64,000 nt of DNA from Alphaproteobacteria bacterium (lineage in GTDB: Bacteria > Pseudomonadota > Alphaproteobacteria > RF32 > CAG-239), in assembly GCA_017445475.1 (NCBI GenBank), contig JAFSUB010000014.1:1-64000 (forward strand), written 5' to 3'. The notes beneath the pieces are model-generated. The model did not search any database and was not told the origin of the DNA. It saw only the letters and a list, made by a program, of their open reading frames with translations. The translations under genes and the position numbers were made by a program. Positions 42,956 through 50,918 of this stretch are shown piece after piece (positions within the stretch are counted from its first letter, which is position 1; each line of letters opens with the position of its first letter).

Positions 42956-44486
42956 CTGTCTTACTTTTCATTAACATATTCAGTTTTGCGCGCATAACCT
43001 TCTTTTCATTTGCTGACGCGATGTTTGTTATTTTGCGCAAGCGTCGATCTGCCTTCACTTTTTTTGCAAAACGTTTTCTGTTTTGATAAAACTTGTTAAC
43101 TTCGGCAACATCTTCATCGACATTGAAACGAAGTTTTCTGTGGCATTCATCATAAAGTCTTTGATTGAGGGCAAGCTCGCGCATACAATCCTCATACATG
43201 ACGTTATGAACGTCATCTTTTTTCATACGCTTGGCTTTGTTTTTGTTGAAATCGTGCGAAATTTGGTCGCTTTTCTCAAGGCCGCCCATAAAACACACAT
43301 CATCATCAATAAACTCCGTGCGTCTTGAATACGTGTCGAGTTTGCCGTCGCTGATTTGGTCATTACCATGCAAAATCTTTGCATGAATATCTGCCGACAC
43401 AAGGCACAAATTGTTCCGATAATTGGCATAAGCAATGTTTGTTAAATAGCCGCCTTCCGAAACGGCATATTTGTGATGAACCTCATAAGATGCAAACTGG
43501 CTTCCGAGGAGTTTTTTTCCATGCTCGTCGCGCGCGGCGATTAAATCGCCCAAGCCTTCGTCAATGAGATAATCAACAAAATGTTGCGGAATCTTTTTGC
43601 CCTTTTCAAAACCCTCATAGAGCAAATTTTCGGCTTTCAAATCGGCAAGAACTCTGTCGGTAAAATAAATTTCGGTGATAATTAATTTATTTGAGTTTGT
43701 CGAACCGAATCGGCGCATGGCATTAAGCTGTGAGCGAATATAACGCTCATCATAGCCCTTTTTTCGCCAAATCTCAGCAATTTGACCGCTGTGCATAGCC
43801 GCGATGTCTTTCACAAATTGGTCTTTCACACTGCAATTTGAAACAAAAGAAACCCTGCGCTCTGTTTCGTCTTTTTGAAAAGTTTGCACAATCAGATCCG
43901 AAAAATCGCGCGGTGTCATCAGTTTAAGAATTTGCGGATCTATTTTGTGCCGACGCAAATAGGTTTTGAGCTCTTTTTCTATTTTTCTGAAGCCTTGAAA
44001 ACGCGCATAAAGCTTCCACGAAGGGGAATTTTCAAAATCATAATCTTCCATTTTCGGGTGTTTGCCGAGCGGCTTTTGCATCAGCTCACGATAATACGGG
44101 CTCAATTTTTGTTCTCTGAAACGAGGCTCAATCCGATCAATGCGCCCATATACGTCCATTCGCACTATGAGCTTTTCTTCTTTGGGCAAATGTTCGCCGT
44201 CGCGTTCAACAACATAAAGCCCCATACTTTTATTGATTTTTTCAAGCTTATATCGTGCATCACTGCGGCTTTCTTTGTTTTTGTTTTTTTCTTTTGAAAG
44301 CTCAATCAACATGGCATACGCATTTAGCGCATCTTGAAGTTTCAACCTATGGAATGTTTCAACGAAAGTAACATCGTCATAAATAACTTCCAAATGTGGT
44401 TTCTGCGCTATTTCACGCTCAATGTTTTTTTCTTCTTTTGTTTCCACAAAATGCTTGCGTGCATATTTGCTGCCTCTTCTTGCCAT
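42939..44486 (-). CDS. HNH-nuclease-domain protein, possible toxin partner of SUKH
   Basis: 515 residues, strongly basic. Residues about 333-375 form an HNH-like site: YEVHHKYAVSEGG (His 337/338), NYRNNLCLV (Asn 358/359), IHAKILHG (His 368, 373). The 330-residue N-terminal part is helical and unassigned, and a basic helical tail of about 140 residues follows the HNH site. No signal peptide, PAAR, LXG, RHS or other trafficking module is visible, so delivery is unclear. The directly overlapping SUKH gene suggests a toxin/immunity pair. A homing or restriction-type HNH enzyme is the alternative. Confidence 0.65.
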   Translation of the reverse strand: MARRGSKYARKHFVETKEEKNIEREIAQKPHLEVIYDDVTFVETFHRLKLQDALNAYAMLIELSKEKNKNKESRSDARYKLEKINKSMGLYVVERDGEHLPKEEKLIVRMDVYGRIDRIEPRFREQKLSPYYRELMQKPLGKHPKMEDYDFENSPSWKLYARFQGFRKIEKELKTYLRRHKIDPQILKLMTPRDFSDLIVQTFQKDETERRVSFVSNCSVKDQFVKDIAAMHSGQIAEIWRKKGYDERYIRSQLNAMRRFGSTNSNKLIITEIYFTDRVLADLKAENLLYEGFEKGKKIPQHFVDYLIDEGLGDLIAARDEHGKKLLGSQFASYEVHHKYAVSEGGYLTNIAYANYRNNLCLVSADIHAKILHGNDQISDGKLDTYSRRTEFIDDDVCFMGGLEKSDQISHDFNKNKAKRMKKDDVHNVMYEDCMRELALNQRLYDECHRKLRFNVDEDVAEVNKFYQNRKRFAKKVKADRRLRKITNIASANEKKVMRAKLNMLMKSKTDGKIY

Positions 44487-44624
44487 CTTGTCCTCTTTAG
44501 CAACACTATTTTGTCTAAAGATAAGTTAAAAAAAAATAGATTGCAAGCAATTTTTGATGAAAAAGTAACACATTTTTTATATATTTTGCATTAAATGAAA
44601 CAAACAACAAAAAGGAGAGAAAAA

Positions 44625-46073
44625 ATGGTTGAATACGTTTTTGAAAATAAAAAGACTTCGCAAAAAACAACATTGGTTGCCGCCATGTGCGCACCGCGCG
44701 ACTTAAACGATTTGAAAAATTTGATATCCGAAGATGAAAAAGCACAAATTCTTTCAAAAATCAAATCAAGCGACGCAAAACACGACTTTGTCGTTTTAGA
44801 AGGCATCAAACGAAAAATGATTGTCTGTTTTTCAAAAAGTGTTCAAAACGCATGTGCATATCAGGTTTTTGGGGCAAAAATTTATCGTTTAATCAAAAAA
44901 GAAAGCGAGGCTGTTGTTTTTGTTTCAAAAGCGTTTGAAAAAACAGCCGCTTATGACATTGCCTTCGGAATTGAGCTTGAATCATACCGATTTGATAAAT
45001 ATCGCACAAAGCTTGATAAAAGCGAGTTTGCAAAGCTTGAAAAAGTGTTTTTCAAAACCTCCGCCCCCACACTTTCGGCAGACGGGTTTAAAAACTATGC
45101 TGCACTTGCAAATGCCGTGCGTTATGCCAGAGATTTAATCAATGAACCTTCAAATAATATGACACCCGAAATAATGGCAAACGACATTAAGCGGTTGGAA
45201 TATCTCGGGCTTAAGGTTGAGCTTTTAGATGAAAAAAAGATGAAAGAGCAAAACTTCAATCTGGCGCTTTCGGTTGCACAAGGCTCAATCAACAAACCTT
45301 ATGTTGCCATCATTAAATGGAACGGCAACAAGGCGCAAAAAGAATATCAAATCGGGCTTGTCGGCAAAGGCGTAACGTTTGATGCCGGCGGCATTTCGCT
45401 AAAGCCTTCAAACGGCATGTGGGATATGAAGCAGGATATGGCCGGTGCAGCCGCCGTTGTCGGGACGCTAAAGGCCGCAGCTTTGCAAAAACTTCCCATT
45501 AACGCCATCGGTGTTGTGGGGCTTGTTGAAAATATGCCCTCGGGTTCGGCAACGCGCCCCGGTGATGTTATCACATCTATGTCTTCGCAAACGGTTGAGA
45601 TTTTAAACACAGATGCCGAAGGGCGCTTGGTTTTGGCCGATTGTTTGTGGTATATTCAATCGGCTTTCGGCGTTCAAAAAGTTGTGGATATTGCAACCCT
45701 GACCGGTGCAATTGCCGTTGCGCTCGGCACTGAAATGGCGGGCATAATGGGCAATTCTCAAAAGCTTGTGGAGCAAATTAAAAAAGCCGGCCTCTTATCT
45801 GGAGAAAATGTTTGGCAATTGCCGCTTGGTGAGGCGTATAACAAAATGATGGATTCGGACATTGCCGACATGAAAAACATCAGCGAATCGAGAAATGCAG
45901 GTTCAATCACGGCGGCGTGCTTTTTAGAGCGTTTCATCAAAAAAGGCGTTTCTTGGGCGCACATTGATATTGCAGGCGTTGATAAAGAAACAAAAGGCAA
46001 GCCTTTAAATCCGAAAGGTGCAACCGGTTTCGGTGTTCGGCTTTTGAGCGCGCTTTTGCAAGATACGCTCTAA
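44625..46073 (+). CDS. pepA: Leucyl aminopeptidase (M17)
   Basis: 482 residues from ATG 44625, with AAGGAG eight bases upstream. It is a manganese/zinc aminopeptidase. The C-terminal catalytic domain has GLVGKGVTFDAGGISLKPS, MKQDMAGAAAVVG, the signature NTDAEGRLVLAD and TLTGAIAVALG, including both metal sites and the catalytic Lys. The N-terminal 160 residues are the usual poorly conserved domain. It is a single gene, convergent with the GT11 gene. Confidence 0.95.
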   Translation: MVEYVFENKKTSQKTTLVAAMCAPRDLNDLKNLISEDEKAQILSKIKSSDAKHDFVVLEGIKRKMIVCFSKSVQNACAYQVFGAKIYRLIKKESEAVVFVSKAFEKTAAYDIAFGIELESYRFDKYRTKLDKSEFAKLEKVFFKTSAPTLSADGFKNYAALANAVRYARDLINEPSNNMTPEIMANDIKRLEYLGLKVELLDEKKMKEQNFNLALSVAQGSINKPYVAIIKWNGNKAQKEYQIGLVGKGVTFDAGGISLKPSNGMWDMKQDMAGAAAVVGTLKAAALQKLPINAIGVVGLVENMPSGSATRPGDVITSMSSQTVEILNTDAEGRLVLADCLWYIQSAFGVQKVVDIATLTGAIAVALGTEMAGIMGNSQKLVEQIKKAGLLSGENVWQLPLGEAYNKMMDSDIADMKNISESRNAGSITAACFLERFIKKGVSWAHIDIAGVDKETKGKPLNPKGATGFGVRLLSALLQDTL

Positions 46074-46097
46074 CAAAGGCACTTTGCAAAAACATTG

Positions 46098-46940
46098 TTA
46101 CAGGCGCAGCCACTCTTTTGGAACAATATTTGTTGTGCGTCCGTCAACCAGCCATTCTTTGGGCGCAATAACGATTTTATTGTTATTTTCATTAAGCCAA
46201 GCGCCCCACCCAGAAAACGAGCTGTTCGCAATCACATTATGTTTGCAATTTTTCATCAGCCACATGTCCCAAACGCTGTCTGCACCGCGGTTAATGTCGA
46301 CATATTCGCACGCAAACGGGCAGAAAATGTTTTGCTTTACCCATTCCATATCCTCTGAAAAGAAAAAGAACTTCGGATTTTTCTGTTTGCCTGCAATATA
46401 ATCCATGGCCTTTTGATAATAGTCAGCGTTGCAGATATGATAAATGTTTGCGAAATTCAAATAATCTCCGCGCCTGATATGAACCGAAACGGAATTTGTT
46501 TGGCAAATATCTTTCAAAATTGCGGCATTTTGTTTGTTGGGTTTCAATTTTGGCGTAAAATCTTTAAGCAATTTTGCTCTGATGTGCTCAAAATATTCGG
46601 CGCATTGAAAATAACCATCCATTATGCCTCGTTCGGTTTTCAAAAGCGCCGATTGAAATTTCATATTCTCCCCTTCTTTGGTGACGGGAAGTTTTGTTTG
46701 AACACCAAATAAGCTTAAAAACAAATTGTTCTTCTTATACTTTTTCATTTCTTTTTTATTCAAAAGTTTCGGCGATATATCAAAAAAGCCGAGTTCATAA
46801 GCTCGAACGGCCACTTTCTTTGGGTTGCGCTTTTTCTCAAAAAAGGATGCGTCATAGACAACGTCTTCTGACCAAGCCTGCCCGAAAGCATATTCAAACA
46901 TTTGGTTGCCAAGCCCGCCTTTTAGTTTGACTATTTTCAT
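46098..46940 (-). CDS. Alpha-1,2-fucosyltransferase (GT11)
   Basis: 280 residues from ATG 46940, where the family begins (MKIVKLKGGLGNQMFEYAFG); the frame is open to 47027 but the extension is not family-like. HIRRGDYL is the GT11 donor-binding signature, and FFFSEDMEWVKQN, MWLMKNCKHNVIANSSFSGWGAWLN complete it. It transfers fucose from GDP-fucose to galactose in LPS or a capsule; such fucosylation can mimic host glycans (family knowledge). It lies 52 bp behind the XRE-like gene on the same strand and may share its transcript. Confidence 0.9.
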   Translation of the reverse strand: MKIVKLKGGLGNQMFEYAFGQAWSEDVVYDASFFEKKRNPKKVAVRAYELGFFDISPKLLNKKEMKKYKKNNLFLSLFGVQTKLPVTKEGENMKFQSALLKTERGIMDGYFQCAEYFEHIRAKLLKDFTPKLKPNKQNAAILKDICQTNSVSVHIRRGDYLNFANIYHICNADYYQKAMDYIAGKQKNPKFFFFSEDMEWVKQNIFCPFACEYVDINRGADSVWDMWLMKNCKHNVIANSSFSGWGAWLNENNNKIVIAPKEWLVDGRTTNIVPKEWLRL

Positions 46941-46992
46941 ATTTTCAACCTGTTTTGCATTCAATAACATTGTCTTTGTTTGAAAAACAATG

Positions 46993-47235
46993 TCAAGCGT
47001 TTTTGTTGCTTTTTTCCTCATCAACAAGCCTTATTTCGATGGATTTATGAAAATACTTCAGGGCATCTTCAAACTTTTTCCAACCGATGTGCCTTGAACC
47101 AAGCTCAATTCTTTCATACGTGATGGGGTTTATTTTAAGCGCTCTGCAGCAAGCGGCAGAGTATGTGTTGTTTTTCCGGCGTTCATCAAAAATGAGGCGG
47201 CCGAGCTGTTTTCTGATTTGTCTTTGAATCGTCAT
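46993..47235 (-). CDS. Small XRE-like helix-turn-helix protein
   Basis: 80 residues. RKQLGRLIFDERRKNNTYSAACCRALKINPITYERIELGSRHIGWKKFEDALKYF, at about 8-62, reads as a five-helix XRE-type DNA-binding fold. There is no second domain. ATG 47235 is preceded by CAGGAG. A 180-nt leader with a shared RNA motif and an intrinsic terminator precedes it, so its expression is likely attenuated. The target is unknown; GT11 downstream or the leader's own promoter are candidates. Confidence 0.7.
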   Translation of the reverse strand: MTIQRQIRKQLGRLIFDERRKNNTYSAACCRALKINPITYERIELGSRHIGWKKFEDALKYFHKSIEIRLVDEEKSNKNA

Positions 47236-47261
47236 TGGTAACTCCTGTTTTAATGTTTTTC

Positions 47262-47296
47262 AAAAAAAAACCGTCTTGAAAAAAATCTCAAAACGG
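47262..47296 (-). terminator. Intrinsic terminator inside the leader of the XRE-like gene
   Basis: On the minus strand, CCGTTTTGA (47296-47288) pairs with TCAAGACGG (47279-47271) over nine positions with one U-G, followed by nine T (47270-47262). It lies 27 nt before the ATG. Its first two bases are the last two of the motif's closing stem, so the two structures compete. Confidence 0.85.
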
Positions 47297-47362
47297 GGAG
47301 CTAATAGACTGTCTAGACACAGATGAGCTTATTCGAGCAAAGCCTTATCTCGCCCACTCCCC
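47295..47362 (-). ncRNA. Candidate structured leader RNA motif, copy B
   Basis: On the minus strand, GGGGAG (47362-47357) and CTCCCC (47300-47295) close a domain holding the core ATAAGGCTTTGCTCGAATAA plus G (47348-47328) and a CTGT...ACAG arm (47322-47319/47312-47309). An upstream hairpin, ACTCC/GGAGT (47372-47368/47360-47356), competes for the 5' closing strand. A segment around 47390-47397 can pair with TCTATTAGC near 47301-47308. Twin 8-nt repeats (TAGGCATC) lie at 47392-47374. Core and layout match copy A at 20577-20649. Confidence 0.6.
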
Positions 47363-47423
47363 AATAAGGAGTTGATGCCTAGAAGATGCCTATTAAGCAC
47401 CGCAACCTTTTGGTTGCAGGTTC

Positions 47424-47451
47424 ATTATGGAAGATTTTTGTAAAATGTAAA
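47424..47451 (-). promoter_or_regulatory. Putative promoter of the leader and XRE-like gene
   Basis: On the minus strand, TTTACA (47451-47446), a 16-nt spacer and CATAAT (47429-47424). The transcript would open with a GCAACC-TTTT-GGTTGC hairpin (47417-47402). Confidence 0.5.
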
Positions 47452-47484
47452 GAAAAAATTTAAAAACGTTTTTGAAAATCGAGT

Positions 47485-48510
47485 TTATTGTTCATTACCT
47501 TGCAAAAGAGATAAAATTTCCTCTGCTCTACAACTTGTAATTTCTTTTGCTTCGGGCTTCACATACGGCCTTCGCGTCTTGCGAACAGCCTGTGCCATAT
47601 CTTGAAAGTGCTCCATCATCGCCGCGCGTTCTTTTTGTTGTTTTCGTTTCAGATAAATATCTCCATATTCTGCTATACATTCAGGTTTGCCTGTTTTATC
47701 GCTGTTTTCGTTCGAATAAAAGCTCCACCCGTCAACAAATGATTTAATGATGTCAAAATTTTCTTCCGTGTTTTTCATTTGATGTAAAATCTCAATCGGA
47801 ATATAACGTCCTGTCGGTGTGCCATTTAAAAATCTTTCCATCGCACGTTTACAAGCCTGGTGCATAGGCAAAAACATATAATGCGCCTCAACTTTATAAC
47901 CACTTTGCTTAAATTCTTTAATCCGCCTTAACGCACTGCCTGTGGTGCCCATCGTTGTTTCTATGACGATGTTTAACCTCAATTTTTTTGCTATTTGTAT
48001 ACATTTTTCCAAAATATCACCGCTTTCTTCGTGAACTTCTTCCGCATTCCAGCCTTTATATTCAGGCAACCTTGATTTGATTTCATCAGGATCTAAAACA
48101 ATAAAACTATCATCATACACCACCCCGCGAAAACATGAGCTTTTACCGCTTTCCGGCCTACCACCGAGCATAATTAAAACACGTGGATCTTCACTAATCA
48201 CTTGTGGAGTGGCTTTTTGAATAACAAACTCGTTCATAATTTGAGTGTGCAATTTTTTACGTTCTTCAGTATAAATCGCCGTTCTTTTTTCGCCGCTGAG
48301 ACGATATTTATCAATGGTCATTTCAATGTTTCTAACGGCTTTTTCAACCTCAGAAATTTGTTTTCTGATGTCTTCAGCCGAATATTTGACACCGTTTATA
48401 CTGACAAAACCATCCATTTCTTGAATGATTTCATCCAAAGATGGCGCTTCTTCGTCGTTGTGCGATAAATAATATTGATACCCCGAAAAAAACAGAGGAT
48501 TTTCTTGCAT
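47485..48510 (-). CDS. Zeta-toxin-family P-loop kinase
   Basis: 341 residues from ATG 48510 (AAAGGG eight bases upstream). Zeta features: Walker A MLGGRPESGKSS at about 114-125, VLDPDEIKSRLPEY, VHEESGDILEKCIQIAKKLRLN, and VIETTMG with the second-site residues. The 110-residue N-terminal helical region and a basic C-terminal tail are extra. Zeta toxins phosphorylate UDP-N-acetylglucosamine and stop cell-wall synthesis; some relatives phosphorylate other small molecules. It lies 15 bases behind an 81-residue gene that is placed like an antitoxin. Confidence 0.83.
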   Translation of the reverse strand: MQENPLFFSGYQYYLSHNDEEAPSLDEIIQEMDGFVSINGVKYSAEDIRKQISEVEKAVRNIEMTIDKYRLSGEKRTAIYTEERKKLHTQIMNEFVIQKATPQVISEDPRVLIMLGGRPESGKSSCFRGVVYDDSFIVLDPDEIKSRLPEYKGWNAEEVHEESGDILEKCIQIAKKLRLNIVIETTMGTTGSALRRIKEFKQSGYKVEAHYMFLPMHQACKRAMERFLNGTPTGRYIPIEILHQMKNTEENFDIIKSFVDGWSFYSNENSDKTGKPECIAEYGDIYLKRKQQKERAAMMEHFQDMAQAVRKTRRPYVKPEAKEITSCRAEEILSLLQGNEQ

Positions 48511-48525
48511 AAACAAAACCCTTTT

Positions 48526-48771
48526 TTATTTTCCAGCGTTTTGTTTTTTTATTTCTGCAATTCTCTGAAGTCCTCTTTCAACCGCTTCAGCAACTTCAGG
48601 CGTCATTTCAGAATCTTCCGGACCATTATAATCACCAAATTCATAAATATTGCGTTTATAACGTTCTTTCCAATAAAGCTCTTTTTGTTTTTCAATTTCC
48701 GCAATTTTTGCGGCTTTTTCCTCTTCGCTCAAACCTATCAAATCTTCTTCTTTCAATTCCGGTTTTTCCAT
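48526..48771 (-). CDS. 81-residue charged helical protein, putative antitoxin of the zeta kinase
   Basis: 81 residues, acidic overall, predicted mainly helical (EEEKAAKIAEIEKQKELYWKER, about positions 16-38, could be a coiled coil), then NIYEFGDYNGPEDSEMTPEVAEAV. It has no clear similarity to epsilon or PezA antitoxins that I can see. ATG 48771 has AGGAG behind a near-consensus promoter. Gene order (small first, zeta second, same unit) is that of antitoxin-toxin loci, which is the sole basis for the role. Confidence 0.6.
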   Translation of the reverse strand: MEKPELKEEDLIGLSEEEKAAKIAEIEKQKELYWKERYKRNIYEFGDYNGPEDSEMTPEVAEAVERGLQRIAEIKKQNAGK

Positions 48772-48804
48772 ATCATTTCTCCTGTTGTGAAATTAAATCA
48801 CCCT

Positions 48805-48833
48805 TTTATATCATTTGTTCTCTCATTTGTCAA
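48805..48833 (-). promoter_or_regulatory. Near-consensus promoter of the zeta locus
   Basis: On the minus strand, TTGACA (48833-48828), a 17-nt spacer and TATAAA (48810-48805). It is among the strongest promoters in the window and sits right behind the end of the histidine kinase gene. Confidence 0.8.
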
Positions 48834-48862
48834 TGTCAAGAGTCGTGCATGTGGCAGCAATC

Positions 48863-50221
48863 TTAAAGCGGAATTTTGATTTCGACTTTAAGGCCGCCCA
48901 TCGCGCTTTGTGAAAGTTTAATTGTGCCGCCGTGTGAAACAACGATGTCTTTTGTGATTGAAAGCCCCAAACCGACACCGCCCGTTTGCTTGTTGCGTGA
49001 GCCTTCAATGCGGTAAAAGGCCTTAAAAACATCTTCGCGCTTATCTTCAGGAATTCCCGGCCCGTCGTCTTCAACATATAACAAAAGCATATTTCCTGCG
49101 GTTTTAAGGGTAATCGCAATGTTTTTTGCATAATAACAAGCGTTTGAAACCAGATTGGTCAGCATTCGGCGCAAGGCTTGTTCGCGTCCTTGCAACACCA
49201 CATCTTCATCTTGTGTGAAACACTTAATTCTGTGCTGACTGCCATCAAATTTGCTCGCCACGCTTTTGATGAGCAAATTCATGTCGACAAAGGCATTTTC
49301 CTCTCTGTTTTCGCCTCTGACAAAGGAAAGATAGCCGTCAAGCATTTTTTCCATTTCCGTAACATCTTCCAAAAACGCTTTGTTTTCTTCTGTTTGTTTA
49401 TCCATAGCAAGCGCCAGCTTCATCCGTGTTAACGGGGTTCTGAGATCATGCGACACACCCGCCAACATCTGCGTGCGCTCCGACATCTGAACCTTAATGC
49501 GCTCTTTCATCTTTGTAAACGCAAGTCCCGCCGTTCGAACTTCTGCCGAACCATAGGGCTTAAATGGCGTGTCAATACCTTTACCGAAATTTTCCGCCGC
49601 CTCGGCAAGTTGCTTGATGGATCGCGCCTGAACACGCAAAAAAAGCGAGGAGACAATAAAAAGCAAAAGCGACGTGCCAATCATCCACGCAATAAAGCCG
49701 AAAAGCGATGAGTTAAAAATATTTTTTGTCGCGGTTGAAAAACGATAAAGCCCGTTTTTTGTGCCCACAAGTGCCACGAGCGTCCTCTCGCCCTCAAGAT
49801 AAAGCGTGGTTTCAAAACCGACAAACTCTTTTTTAAGCGAATTTTCAAAAAAACCCGTTACAATTTTGCTGTTCTGAACCTCGTTGATGAACTGATGTTT
49901 TGATGTGTTGTCCGAAAATTCGACATCTAAATCATAAAAACGTTTTGCAAGCTCTCTGATTTCTTCAAATCGCGACGGATTATTTTCACAAACCTCAACA
50001 ACAAAGGCCATATTCGAGCTTAAATTATCAGACAATCTGCGGCCAACCTTGCCCCAGCTTCCGTGAAAATAAGCCACAATCGAAACAATCTGCACCACAA
50101 TCAAAGGCACGATAATCAAAAGCATTGTTCTGAAAAACAATGTTTTCGGCAAAAGCCTGCGCTTGAAAGCGCGTAAATTATCTTCAATTTGATGTGGAAA
50201 CGTAATGCGCACGTGTGTCAA
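48863..50221 (-). CDS. EnvZ-type sensor histidine kinase
   Basis: 452 residues. TM1 (about 30-55), a periplasmic sensor of about 110 residues, TM2 (about 170-195), HAMP, then the kinase: H-box VSHDLRTPLTRMKLAL with the phospho-His, N-box LVSNACYYAKN, G1 DDGPGIPE and G2 GGVGLGLSI. It pairs with the response regulator nine bases upstream. The regulator/kinase pair resembles OmpR/EnvZ; the stimulus is unknown. Confidence 0.92.
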   Translation of the reverse strand: MTHVRITFPHQIEDNLRAFKRRLLPKTLFFRTMLLIIVPLIVVQIVSIVAYFHGSWGKVGRRLSDNLSSNMAFVVEVCENNPSRFEEIRELAKRFYDLDVEFSDNTSKHQFINEVQNSKIVTGFFENSLKKEFVGFETTLYLEGERTLVALVGTKNGLYRFSTATKNIFNSSLFGFIAWMIGTSLLLFIVSSLFLRVQARSIKQLAEAAENFGKGIDTPFKPYGSAEVRTAGLAFTKMKERIKVQMSERTQMLAGVSHDLRTPLTRMKLALAMDKQTEENKAFLEDVTEMEKMLDGYLSFVRGENREENAFVDMNLLIKSVASKFDGSQHRIKCFTQDEDVVLQGREQALRRMLTNLVSNACYYAKNIAITLKTAGNMLLLYVEDDGPGIPEDKREDVFKAFYRIEGSRNKQTGGVGLGLSITKDIVVSHGGTIKLSQSAMGGLKVEIKIPL

Positions 50222-50230
50222 CCCTTATAT

Positions 50231-50917
50231 TTACTTTGGAAGCAACATATATCCTTTGCCCCGAATTGTTTGTAAATAACGCGGATTTTTCGAGTCTTTC
50301 TCGATTTTCTTTCGAAGCCTTGTAATTTGAACGTCAATTGATCTCGGGTTGTTTCCGGCGCCCAACATCTCGGCAAGCTTTTCGCGCGTGAAAATCTGCC
50401 CTGCTTTCGTGCCGAGAATTGCCATTAGTTGATGTTCGACATTTGTTAAATGTATGAAGTCGCCCGAAGTTGATTTAAGCTCTTTTTTAACCATATCATA
50501 AAAGCACCCTCCGAAGCTTAACACACTTTCGGCAACCTTAATTTGCGGCGCACGCCTTAAAATGCTTTTGATGCGCAGCACAAGCTCTTTTGGCTCAAAG
50601 GGCTTGGGCAGATAGTCGTCTGCACCCGTTTCAAAACCCGCAATTCGGTCTGACGTTTCACCCATTGCCGTTAACATCAAAACGGGAACGTTGTTTTCTC
50701 CACGAAGCTCTTTTAAAAATGTGAATCCGTCCATTTTCGGCATCATCACATCTAAAACAAGCAAATCAAAGCGGTATTCCGCCAAAAACATTTTTGCCTC
50801 AAAGGCGTCTTGTGCCAAACTCACGGCGAAACCTTCGGCACGTAAAAACCGCCCCAAAAGAAGCCTTAAACGTGTGTCGTCGTCAACAACTAAAATATGC
50901 GGTTTTTCTTCTTCCAT
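50231..50917 (-). CDS. OmpR-family response regulator
   Basis: 228 residues. The receiver domain (about 6-120) has the acidic pair VVDDD, phospho-acceptor Asp in LVLDVMMPKMDG, Thr in LMLTAMG and Lys in YLPKPFEP. The winged helix (about 130-225) ends NPRSIDVQITRLRKKIE and RGKGYMLLPK. It lies one base behind pgsA and ahead of its kinase, so it is expressed with the uvrC-pgsA unit. Confidence 0.95.
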   Translation of the reverse strand: MEEEKPHILVVDDDTRLRLLLGRFLRAEGFAVSLAQDAFEAKMFLAEYRFDLLVLDVMMPKMDGFTFLKELRGENNVPVLMLTAMGETSDRIAGFETGADDYLPKPFEPKELVLRIKSILRRAPQIKVAESVLSFGGCFYDMVKKELKSTSGDFIHLTNVEHQLMAILGTKAGQIFTREKLAEMLGAGNNPRSIDVQITRLRKKIEKDSKNPRYLQTIRGKGYMLLPK

Positions 50918-50918
50918 A

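Noticed and set aside
47291-47310. Plus-strand reading of RNA motif copy B as an independent small RNA
   Set aside because: No plus-strand promoter or terminator was found around it, while the minus strand has promoter, terminator and a gene in order.
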